A stretch of DNA of 5,644 nt from Pseudomonadota bacterium (lineage in GTDB: Bacteria; Pseudomonadota; Gammaproteobacteria; Arenicellales; Poriferihabitantaceae). The notes under the pieces are model-generated. The model ran no database searches and was not told the origin of the DNA. It saw only the letters and a list, made by a program, of their open reading frames with translations. The stretch covers positions 1-5,644 of the forward strand of contig JAAELZ010000040.1 of the NCBI GenBank assembly GCA_024226105.1, read 5' to 3'. Shown here in pieces: positions 1-5,612 of the stretch. The position numbers and the translations under genes are program-made. How positions within the stretch are numbered: position 1 is the stretch's first letter; each line of letters opens with the position of its first letter.

Positions 1-986
1 CCATTTTTTTCCGGTTCGAGCAGGTCTTCACGCTGTATACCAAGCGCTAGAACCGACGGGCTGGCAATAAATATAGAAGAATAAGTTCCCACAATTACCC
101 CGATTAGCAGTGCGATTGAAAAGCCGTGCAGCGCTTCACCACCGAAAAAGAACAGGGTTAGTACCACGAATAATGTGGTCAGTGAAGTTAATATGGTTCG
201 TGGCAGGGTATCGTTGATCGCTGCGTTGATCACATCAAAACGATCGCCTTTACGCATTTTGCGAAAATTTTCACGAATCCGGTCGAAGACCACGATGGTA
301 TCGTTCAGGGAATAACCAATTACCGCCAGTACTGCGGCCAGCACCGACAGGGAAAAATCGAACTGAAACACAGCGAAGGCACCGAGCGTGATAAGTACAT
401 CATGCACCAGCGCGACCACCGAGCCGATCGAAAACTGCCACTTAAAACGAAACGTGACATAAATAAGGATACCGATCAGGGCATAAATCATCGCCAGGCC
501 ACCCTGGTTTGCCAGTTCATCACCTACCTGTGGCCCTACAAATTCAACACGGCGCATCTGCACCTTGCAAGCGGTGGTTTGCCCCTGGGAAATACATTGC
601 TGAACCGTATCCAGACCTTCAATATTGGCCGCCAGGGTTTCACCGCTATCTTTTCGCAGGGTTTGCATTATTTCACCACTGATGCCCGCTGCATTCTCGC
701 GTTCCGCCACCGGCAGGCGGATCATTACGTCTTTAGCGGTACCAAAATGTTGCACAATCGCATCGTTTATTCCCGCTTCGTTCAAAGCTTTACGCACCGT
801 ATCCACTTCTACCGCTTCGCTATAGCCCACTTCAACCAGTGTGCCGCCGGTAAAATCAATACCGAAATTGAGGCTACGTGTGGCCAGGGCAGCAATACTG
901 ATCAGCATCAGTACAACAGACAAAACCAGCGCCAGCTTGCGCAATGAGAGAAAATCGATATGAGTTTTTTTGTTTAATAACTGCAT
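1..986 (-). CDS. secF: Protein translocase subunit SecF (C-terminus cut by window edge)
   Basis: SecF is an inner-membrane RND-type protein that pairs with SecD and uses the proton motive force to help SecYEG/SecA move proteins into the periplasm. I translated 328 codons from the ATG at 986, and the frame is still open at base 1. The protein begins MQLLNKKTHIDFLSLRK, followed by TM1 (about residues 17-36), the conserved FGIDFTGGT (41-49) and a periplasmic domain to about 158. Five further membrane segments follow (about 161-178, 185-207, 212-234, 263-283, 287-310). The family block GYSLNDTIVVFDRIREN is at 224-240, and LPRTILTSLTT is at 261-271. E. coli SecF is about 323 residues, so only a short cytoplasmic tail is missing. 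The start matches the family and has AGGA at 990-993, three bases upstream. It lies 15 bp after the secD stop, so the two are one transcript. Identification is secure. Confidence 0.97.
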   Translation of the reverse strand, partial: MQLLNKKTHIDFLSLRKLALVLSVVLMLISIAALATRSLNFGIDFTGGTLVEVGYSEAVEVDTVRKALNEAGINDAIVQHFGTAKDVMIRLPVAERENAAGISGEIMQTLRKDSGETLAANIEGLDTVQQCISQGQTTACKVQMRRVEFVGPQVGDELANQGGLAMIYALIGILIYVTFRFKWQFSIGSVVALVHDVLITLGAFAVFQFDFSLSVLAAVLAVIGYSLNDTIVVFDRIRENFRKMRKGDRFDVINAAINDTLPRTILTSLTTLFVVLTLFFFGGEALHGFSIALLIGVIVGTYSSIFIASPSVLALGIQREDLLEPEKN

Positions 987-1001
987 GTGTCCTGTCCCGA
1001 A

Positions 1002-2882
1002 TTAAATTGCGATTTTGTCGACTCTTCGCCGGCCATAAATCAGGTAAATAATGCCGCGACTCACGACAATCGCAGTAAACATGGAAGTAAGAATACCAAT
1101 GCTCAGGGTAACCGCAAAACCCTTGATCGGGCCGGTACCAAAGGCAAATAAAACAACCGCCGCTATCAACGTAGTGACGTTGGCATCCAGAATGGTTGAA
1201 AAAGCCCGCGCATACCCCTGATCAATACTTTTTTGCGCGGATACACCGTTACGCAGCTCTTCACGAATACGTTCAAATATAAGGACGTTGGCATCTACCG
1301 CCATCCCTACGGTAAGCACAATACCCGCGACCCCCGGCAATGATAAGGTGGCCTGCAACATCGACAACACGGCCACCAGCAATACCAGGTTCAATACCAG
1401 CGCGACATTGGCGACAAGGCCGAATACCCGGTAATAAACCACCATAAACACGAGCACCAGCGCCAGGCCGATCATGACAGATTTGAATCCCTGCGCGATG
1501 TTGTCTTTACCGAGACTTGGGCCAATGGTGCGTTCTTCGATGATCTCAACCGGTGCCGCGAGGGCGCCCGCGCGTAGCATCAACGACAAATCGCGCGCTT
1601 CATTAATGCCGTCCAGGCCGGAGATCTGAAAACGTTTGCCCAGTTGATCTCGAATCACCGGCGCGGTGATAACTTCCTGAATTTTGTGTGTCAAACGCTC
1701 AGGTTCTCCCTGTTCATTCAGTATTACGCTGCCGTTCTCATCTTTACGGGTCTCGGTAACCGTTTCAAGGTATACCACCGCCATACGGTTGCCGATATTG
1801 TCGCCGGTCACACGCTGATTGGTGCGCGCACCCTTGGCGTCCAGTGTGATATTAACAATCGGGCCACCGTTTTCAGTATCGATGCTGGCCTGGGCATCAA
1901 CGATATTGTCGCCCGAATAGATGAGTTCGTCTTTGAGCAGGATGGAACGCCCGTCCCGGTGCTGGTACAAACTTGACCCCGGTGGCGCAACACCGCTGGA
2001 AATCGCGCTGCTATTGCGCTTTTCGTCCACCATACGCATTTCCAGCGTCGCAGCCCGGCCAAGAATGAGCTTGGCACGCGCCGGATCCTGTACACCCGGC
2101 AACTGGATAACGATACGATTGTCTCCCTGCTGCTGTACGATGGGTTCTGCCACGCCCAGTTGATCAATACGATTACGTAGCGCGATCATATTCTGGTCAA
2201 TCGCAAACTTTTTGATGTTCTCTACCTCAGCCGGCTTGATCTCAACCAGGAACTGGCTAGTCTGTCCTTCAATGCTAAGCGCGTTTAGCTCGTTCAAGTT
2301 TTTAGCAATGACGCGCCGCGCCTGATCAAGCTGGCCTGCCTGTCGCAAAACGACCTCAATCTGCCCGGCAGTATTGGCTTTGACACTTTTATAGCGCACC
2401 CCTGATTTACGCAATTCGGTTTTAATATCCAGCAGGGCACGCGCACGCGCTTTATCTACCGCACTTTGAATATCTACTTCAAGCAGAAAATGCACTCCGC
2501 CACGCAAATCCAGGCCCAGGTTCATCGGCGACAGACCCATACCCGTTAACCATTGGGGTGCCGCTGACAGCAAAGTTAACGCGATAGTGTGTTCTTTTCC
2601 AAATTCCTTATTAAGAACCTCACGCGCGCGCAACTGTGTGTCATTATCGGCAAACTGCACGTCGACGCTGTTATCCACGTAATGTATACCGGTGGCGACA
2701 ATATCATTTTCCTGCAATACTTTTTCTATATCCCCGGTCAGGCTGCGCTCAATACTCAAACCCCGCGCACCACGCATCTGAATCCCGGGGTCGTCACCGT
2801 ATAAATTAGGGAAGGCATAAAGAATACCCATCGCACATACGACAAGAATGAGAATATATTTCCAGAGAGGATAACGAGTCAT
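1002..2882 (-). CDS. secD: Protein translocase subunit SecD
   Basis: SecD is the larger half of the SecDF proton-driven accessory motor of the Sec translocon, in the inner membrane. At 626 residues it is close to E. coli SecD (about 615). The N-terminus TRYPLWKYILILVV with LYAFPNLYGDDP is the family start and TM1 (about 8-25). The conserved D1 motif NLGLDLRGGVHFLLEVD is at 121-137. The large periplasmic P1 region extends to about 440, followed by EERTIGPSLGKDNI (449-462). Five membrane segments follow, within about 466-616. GMAVDANVLIFERIREEL (526-543) carries D530, the membrane aspartate position tied to proton use in the family, and ILDANVTTLIAA is at 564-575. The ATG at 2882 fits the family start, yet the sequence just upstream is T-rich with no clear Shine-Dalgarno. 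secF follows after 15 bp. yajC lies 243 bp upstream, so expression may come from the yajC promoter or a separate one. Confidence 0.98.
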   Translation of the reverse strand: MTRYPLWKYILILVVCAMGILYAFPNLYGDDPGIQMRGARGLSIERSLTGDIEKVLQENDIVATGIHYVDNSVDVQFADNDTQLRAREVLNKEFGKEHTIALTLLSAAPQWLTGMGLSPMNLGLDLRGGVHFLLEVDIQSAVDKARARALLDIKTELRKSGVRYKSVKANTAGQIEVVLRQAGQLDQARRVIAKNLNELNALSIEGQTSQFLVEIKPAEVENIKKFAIDQNMIALRNRIDQLGVAEPIVQQQGDNRIVIQLPGVQDPARAKLILGRAATLEMRMVDEKRNSSAISSGVAPPGSSLYQHRDGRSILLKDELIYSGDNIVDAQASIDTENGGPIVNITLDAKGARTNQRVTGDNIGNRMAVVYLETVTETRKDENGSVILNEQGEPERLTHKIQEVITAPVIRDQLGKRFQISGLDGINEARDLSLMLRAGALAAPVEIIEERTIGPSLGKDNIAQGFKSVMIGLALVLVFMVVYYRVFGLVANVALVLNLVLLVAVLSMLQATLSLPGVAGIVLTVGMAVDANVLIFERIREELRNGVSAQKSIDQGYARAFSTILDANVTTLIAAVVLFAFGTGPIKGFAVTLSIGILTSMFTAIVVSRGIIYLIYGRRRVDKIAI

Positions 2883-2941
2883 AACAATAAAACGTAAAAA
2901 GCAGCGCTGACAAACTAGCTGACGCTGATTGAATTTAGAAT

Positions 2942-2974
2942 CAGAATAAAAAAAACAGGTTTTTGATTTTTCTG
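2942..2974 (-). terminator. A/T-rich hairpin with T run upstream of secD
   Basis: CAGAA (2942-2946) pairs with TTCTG (2970-2974), and A5 (2951-2955) pairs with T5 (2960-2964) around a CAGG loop. Read on the minus strand, the A-rich arm and CCTG loop are followed by eight T. The stem is mostly A-T and weak, so this is at best a partial terminator. It is the second hairpin with a T run in the 243 bp between yajC and secD (2883-3125), which otherwise holds no gene. Confidence 0.25.
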
Positions 2975-3049
2975 CTTGAAGTTAATACCGTTCGTAAGGT
3001 CTCAGATTGCGCTTGCCAGAAAAGAGTAATCATGGTGTCAGTTCAAGGC

Positions 3050-3087
3050 AAAAAATGCGAGCTTACACGTGTAAGTGAACATTTTTT
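3050..3087. repeat. Palindromic REP-like element after yajC, possible terminator
   Basis: A 38 bp palindrome centred at 3068/3069. The inner arms CTTACAC and GTGTAAG (3062-3075) pair perfectly, then four mismatched positions form an internal loop. G-T-A6 on the left (3050-3057) then pairs with C-A-T6 on the right (3080-3087). Flanking GGC (3047-3049) and GCC (3091-3093) can extend the stem after a small bulge. On the minus strand it follows the yajC stop by about 40 bases and ends in a run of six T, so it may terminate or attenuate transcription between yajC and secD. Its form resembles dispersed palindromic repeats of gammaproteobacteria. A small GCTTG-ttt-CAAGC hairpin (3100-3112) lies between it and yajC. 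Confidence 0.6.
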
Positions 3088-3125
3088 AACGCCGAAATGG
3101 CTTGTTTCAAGCGTGAGGTGAGGCG

Positions 3126-3452
3126 TTACGCAGATTTCAGGGTGCCCTTGGGTAATACCTGGGCGACCGCAGCAGCCTGCATTTTGACTTCCATGCCTTC
3201 ACCCAACTGGACGGAGATATAGTTGTCACCTACTTTGACAACCTTTCCCAGGAAACCGCCGTTGGTCAAAACTTCATCACCTTTGCCAATGTTCGAGACC
3301 ATCTCTTTATGCTCTTTGGTACGCTTTTGCTGGGGGCGTATGAGCAGAAAATAAAACACCACAAAAATCAGTATCATGGGCAACAGGCTCATCAGCGTGC
3401 TACCGGATCCACCCGCTGCCTGGGCGTATGCATTTGAAATCAGAAAATCCAT
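3126..3452 (-). CDS. yajC: Sec translocon accessory protein YajC
   Basis: YajC is a small single-pass inner-membrane protein that associates with SecD and SecF in the holo-translocon; its exact role is not settled. The 108-residue product has the family's usual length. It shows a short N-terminal stretch ending NAYAQAAGGSGS, one membrane helix (about 19-38, rich in L, I, V and F), then the hallmark IRPQQKRTKEH (38-48). A small soluble beta-rich domain follows, with GDEVLTNGGFLGKV (58-71). The ATG at 3452 is preceded by AAGG about ten bases upstream, a weak but acceptable ribosome site. In most gammaproteobacteria yajC sits directly after tgt and before secD. Here secDF follow in the same direction, but argC is the upstream neighbour, 330 bp away. 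A candidate promoter at 3527-3535 suggests yajC is a transcription start point. Confidence 0.96.
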   Translation of the reverse strand: MDFLISNAYAQAAGGSGSTLMSLLPMILIFVVFYFLLIRPQQKRTKEHKEMVSNIGKGDEVLTNGGFLGKVVKVGDNYISVQLGEGMEVKMQAAAVAQVLPKGTLKSA

Positions 3453-3526
3453 CGGAATAAAACCTTATTAACGTTAGAAAATTATTAAAGAATACCCGCA
3501 TCAAACCGGCCGGGCAAAGCGCGCCA

Positions 3527-3535
3527 ATTATGCCA
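3527..3535 (-). promoter_or_regulatory. Candidate extended -10 promoter of yajC
   Basis: Read on the minus strand, positions 3535 to 3527 give TGG followed by CATAAT. This is an extended -10 (TGnTATAAT) with one mismatch in the hexamer. The -35 region about 17 bp further upstream (around 3550-3557) is only T-rich, which an extended -10 can tolerate. The leader to the yajC ATG would be about 70 bases. It lies between the nested repeat and yajC, so yajC-secDF could start their own transcript here rather than depending on argC. Confidence 0.4.
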
Positions 3536-3591
3536 CAGGCGTGCGTCGAAAAATTAGATTATTAGTGGCGATTAAATGACTGCTGTTTTTA

Positions 3592-3763
3592 ACCACGAAA
3601 GACACGAAATAAAAGCTTTAATGGAACCGCATCTGGTTTCGGATCCGTCATCCTCGCGAAAGCGGGGATCCATCGAACGAAAACCATTGGATTCCCGCTT
3701 TCGCGGGAATGACAGCTTGGAGCAGTCGCGTTTTGGCTACAATCTTTTCGTGTCTTTCGTGGT
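3592..3763. repeat. Nested inverted-repeat element between argC and yajC
   Basis: The 330 bp spacer between argC and yajC (3453-3782) is mostly this element plus the yajC promoter. The outer arms are perfect 18 bp inverted repeats: ACCACGAAAGACACGAAA at 3592-3609 and its reverse complement at 3746-3763. Inside is a second inverted pair, 3647-3672 and 3688-3713, 26 bp each with three mismatches. It is built on a GTCATTCC core followed by CGCGAAAGCGGG and ATCCA, around a 15 bp centre. Both the ACCACGAAAGACACGAAA and the CGCGAAAGCGGGAATCC type motifs resemble dispersed non-coding repeats common in proteobacterial genomes, so the block looks like one repeat nested in another. It lies 19 bp past the argC stop and could also fold in RNA and end or protect argC mRNA. 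It encodes no plausible protein. Confidence 0.8.
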
Positions 3764-3782
3764 AAATGCTTTCCTGTACTAC

Positions 3783-4820
3783 TTAAGGCACCAGTGCCGG
3801 CAAATTCAGCCCGCTGGTCTCGTCGATGCCCATCATTATGTTCATATTCTGAATTGCCTGACCGGCAGCACCTTTGACCACATTGTCTTCCACCGACAAA
3901 ACTAAGGCCTGATTGCTCTCTTTCAAGTGATATACGGCAATGCGACACATATTGGTACCACGCACACTACGGGTATCCGGATGAGAACCCGCCGGCATCA
4001 CGTCAACGAAAGGTTCATCCTGATAGGCCTGCTCAAACAGGGTTTGCAAATCTACGTCGTTACGTTTTAATCTGGCATACAAAGTAGCATGAATGCCGCG
4101 AATCATCGGCATTAGATGCGGCACGAACACCAGGTTCAGGGGTTCCGTGGTCATTTCCTGTAAGCCCTGCCTGATTTCAGGCTGATGCCGGTGTCCGGAG
4201 GCAGCATAGGCTTTGACGGATTCGCTGACTTCAGTGAACAGACTGCCGATCGCGGCTTTTTTGCCGGCACCCGACACCCCGGATTTACAATCTGCGATAA
4301 GCGAATCGGTTTCGATCAAATCGTTACGCAATAAGGGCATATAACCCAGTTGTACCGCGGTCGGGTAACAACCCGGATTCGCCACCAGTGTTGCTTCACG
4401 AAGCTGTTCGCGATTAAATTCAGGCAAACCGTATACCGCCTTTTCCAGTAAATGCGGGCAGGCGTGCTCCATGCCATACCATTTGGACCAGGTCGCCACC
4501 TCATTGATACGAAAATCAGCCGAAAAATCGATAAGCTTTATACCCTTTTCGTACAGTGCCTCAGCATATTTCATCGCCACGCCGTTGGGAGTCGCGGCAA
4601 ACACCACATCGCACTCATCAAACAGGGTCGGCGTCGGAGCCTGATAGGCGAGATCATAAAAGCCCCGCAAACTCGGATATAAATCACTTACCGCTCTACC
4701 ATCTTCACTGCGCGAGGTAATGCACAGCACATTCGCGGCCGGGTGTGCCGCAAGCAGCCTGAGTAATTCAACACCGGTATAACCCGTGCCGCCGATGATG
4801 CCAATATTGATTTTTTTCAT
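3783..4820 (-). CDS. argC: N-acetyl-gamma-glutamyl-phosphate reductase
   Basis: ArgC catalyses the NADPH-dependent reduction of N-acetylglutamyl-5-phosphate to the semialdehyde, the third step of arginine synthesis, in the cytoplasm. The 345 residues match the length of the Pseudomonas-type enzyme. The N-terminal nucleotide-binding loop is GIIGGTGYTG (7-16). The catalytic cysteine is C151 in NPGCYPT (148-154). The dimer/active-site segment KSGVSGAG is at 179-186, and the catalytic histidine region is GHRHQPE (209-215). FVPHLMPMIRGIH (232-244), MPAGSHPDTRSVRG (275-288) and the C-terminal VKGAAGQAIQNMN (315-327) are typical of the family. The ATG at 4820 gives exactly the expected start; AGGA lies unusually close, only one base before the ATG. 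The gene is complete and divergent from the glutaredoxin-like gene, sharing an 85 bp spacer. No other arg gene is in the window, and I see no convincing ArgR box. Confidence 0.97.
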   Translation of the reverse strand: MKKINIGIIGGTGYTGVELLRLLAAHPAANVLCITSRSEDGRAVSDLYPSLRGFYDLAYQAPTPTLFDECDVVFAATPNGVAMKYAEALYEKGIKLIDFSADFRINEVATWSKWYGMEHACPHLLEKAVYGLPEFNREQLREATLVANPGCYPTAVQLGYMPLLRNDLIETDSLIADCKSGVSGAGKKAAIGSLFTEVSESVKAYAASGHRHQPEIRQGLQEMTTEPLNLVFVPHLMPMIRGIHATLYARLKRNDVDLQTLFEQAYQDEPFVDVMPAGSHPDTRSVRGTNMCRIAVYHLKESNQALVLSVEDNVVKGAAGQAIQNMNIMMGIDETSGLNLPALVP

Positions 4821-4905
4821 TTCCTGAATTGATAAACGTCTTAATTGAACCTAGTTTATCGCATCACCACTTGAGAAATAAACACCCTGCCCCATAAACA
4901 GCGAC
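4821..4905. promoter_or_regulatory. Divergent control region between argC and the glutaredoxin-like gene
   Basis: These 85 bp must hold the promoters of both divergent genes. For the plus-strand gene, TTGAGA (4871-4876, five of six to consensus), a 16 bp spacer and CATAAA (4893-4898, four of six) would start the transcript at about 4905, next to the ATG. For argC only a weak match is visible: TGC before GATAAA on the minus strand, about 4856-4864, with a T-rich -35. The inverted repeat GATAAAC (4831-4837) and GTTTATC (4854-4860) overlaps the argC side. The argC ribosome site AGGA lies at 4822-4825, directly against its ATG. Confidence 0.45.
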
Positions 4906-5280
4906 ATGATTATAAAAGCCATCCGTAAGGGCCTCGGCCACCTTATTATTCTGGGCGATTACCTGAGCCGCCCTAAAGCAATCGAACGCCATGCAGAAGA
5001 TCAGGCCCGAGTTGATAAATCGATCAACCACATGTCGGTATATCAGTTTTACGCCTGCCCCTTCTGTATCAAAACGCGCCGCGCAATACGCAAACTCAGT
5101 TTACCCATGGAGTACCGGAATGCTCAGGCTCCGGGCCAGTTTCGGGACGACCTCGAAGAACAGGGCGGCAAAATCAAGGTTCCCTGCCTTCGCATCGAAG
5201 AAAATGGAGAGGATCGCTGGTTGTATGAATCAAACGATATTATTGCCTATCTTGAACGACGTTTTGGTGCGGTAGCTTAG
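4906..5280 (+). CDS. Glutaredoxin-like / GST N-terminal domain protein
   Basis: This is a 124-residue thioredoxin-fold protein, probably a glutathione-dependent thiol oxidoreductase; its substrate is unknown. The fold starts at about residue 44 (SVYQFYACPFCIKTRRAI) with the glutaredoxin-type active site CPFC (C51, C54). It continues with the cis-proline strand KVPCLRI (91-97, P93) and ends in the glutathione-binding type motif YESNDIIAYLERRF (107-120). Roughly 43 residues precede the fold (MIIKAIRKGLGHLIILGDYL, then a charged linker). This extension resembles that of related proteins in pseudomonads and marine gammaproteobacteria as I recall them, which supports the ATG at 4906. It is amphipathic to hydrophobic and could touch the membrane. 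There is no Shine-Dalgarno before the ATG, and a candidate promoter would place the transcript start almost on the ATG. It is divergent from argC. Glutaredoxin proper is usually shorter (about 85 residues), and GST longer, so a precise name is not warranted. Confidence 0.88.
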   Translation: MIIKAIRKGLGHLIILGDYLSRPKAIERHAEDQARVDKSINHMSVYQFYACPFCIKTRRAIRKLSLPMEYRNAQAPGQFRDDLEEQGGKIKVPCLRIEENGEDRWLYESNDIIAYLERRFGAVA

Positions 5281-5330
5281 CTTCTGGACCAGCTCCTGAT
5301 TCGAGCGAGTTTTAAGACACGACAAAAACC

Positions 5331-5446
5331 TCTCCCTTTACCAAAGGGGGACTGAGGGGGATTTTCAAGAGTGCCCGGTATCCCGATACCTTTATGCCTC
5401 AAGAAACTCCGCTAATCTCCCCTAACCCCTCTTTGACAAAGAGGGG
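5331..5446. repeat. Pair of related C/G-rich hairpins in inverted orientation
   Basis: The spacer between the glutaredoxin-like gene and rpsT (5281-5612) has no gene. Hairpin one is TCTCCCTTT (5331-5339), acc loop, AAAGGGGGA (5343-5351), followed by a GAGGGGGATTTT stretch. Hairpin two is CCCCTCTTT (5426-5434), gac loop, AAAGAGGGG (5438-5446), a perfect 9 bp stem preceded by AATCTCCCC. Each block resembles the reverse complement of the other, so the whole is an imperfect long inverted repeat. A GGTATC-cc-GATACC palindrome (5377-5390) sits near its centre. The C-rich and G-rich wording is that of dispersed repeats seen in many bacterial genomes. On the plus strand neither hairpin is followed by a good T run, so termination of the upstream gene is possible but unproven. 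Confidence 0.65.
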
Positions 5447-5452
5447 AACATA

Positions 5453-5479
5453 GGAACCGGGGCGTGAAGTCCCGCTTCC
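5453..5479. repeat. Strong GC-rich hairpin downstream of the repeat pair
   Basis: Positions 5453-5463 pair with 5469-5479 around a GTGAA loop. The stem has ten pairs, including one G-T wobble, and one C-C mismatch (5457/5475). It stands just right of the second C/G-rich hairpin and upstream of the rpsT promoter region. No T run follows on either strand, so it is not a classic terminator; it may belong to the same repeat block. Confidence 0.45.
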
Positions 5480-5499
5480 AGCTGCGGTTTCAATCGGTC

Positions 5500-5530
5500 G
5501 TTGTAATATCTACTATTTACAACTTAATAT
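5500..5530 (+). promoter_or_regulatory. Palindrome and possible second upstream promoter before rpsT
   Basis: A perfect 7 bp inverted repeat, GTTGTAA (5500-5506) and TTACAAC (5517-5523), is separated by 10 bp. It overlaps a weak promoter-like pair TTGTAA (5501-5506) and TAATAT (5525-5530), 18 bp apart. E. coli rpsT has two promoters, so this could be a second one, an operator, or an AT-rich upstream element for the promoter at 5542-5570. Function is unproven. Confidence 0.3.
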
Positions 5531-5541
5531 CGCTAATATGC

Positions 5542-5570
5542 TTGACATTCAAGCGTAAAACCACGATATT
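5542..5570 (+). promoter_or_regulatory. Candidate sigma-70 promoter of rpsT
   Basis: The -35 box TTGACA (5542-5547) is a perfect consensus match. It is followed by a 17 bp spacer and GATATT (5565-5570, four of six matches to TATAAT). The predicted transcript start near 5577 leaves a leader of about 36 bases to the TTG. The strong -35, optimal spacing and AT-rich upstream DNA fit a highly expressed ribosomal protein gene. This is inferred from sequence only. Confidence 0.6.
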
Positions 5571-5600
5571 CGCGCGCCTGTAATTTTAGTACTGAATTTT

Positions 5601-5606
5601 AGAGGA
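5601..5606 (+). promoter_or_regulatory. Shine-Dalgarno of rpsT
   Basis: AGAGGA, with GAGG ending seven bases before the TTG at 5613. This spacing is near optimal and decides in favour of the non-ATG start; no ATG lies nearby in the same frame. Confidence 0.75.
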
Positions 5607-5612
5607 TTTACC

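Noticed and set aside
402..947. 181-codon plus-strand open frame, and a 66-codon frame at 625-825
   Set aside because: Both lie fully opposite secF, whose minus-strand translation shows clear family motifs; the plus-strand products resemble nothing and have no ribosome site.
1644..2804. Several open frames of 71-119 codons on both strands inside secD
   Set aside because: They are shadows of the conserved secD frame, low in recognisable sequence.
2883..2908. Promoter TTGTCA with TTTATT directly before secD on the minus strand
   Set aside because: The spacer would be 16 bp but the -10 is poor and the start would fall inside or past the ATG; too weak to list.
3576..3948. Overlapping open frames of 109 and 119 codons across the nested repeat into the argC 3' end
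   Set aside because: They translate repeat arms and antisense or out-of-frame argC sequence; no protein family features.
4821..4850. ArgR box upstream of argC
   Set aside because: TGAATTGA and AATTGAA fragments are present, but no 18 bp palindrome of the TGAAT-A/T-ATTCA form can be assembled.
5331..5446. CRISPR array or tandem repeats
   Set aside because: There are only two related blocks, in opposite orientation and divergent, with no regular spacers.
5453..5500. tRNA-like or small RNA gene in the GC-rich stretch before rpsT
   Set aside because: Only one hairpin forms; there is no cloverleaf, T-loop consensus or own promoter with terminator.
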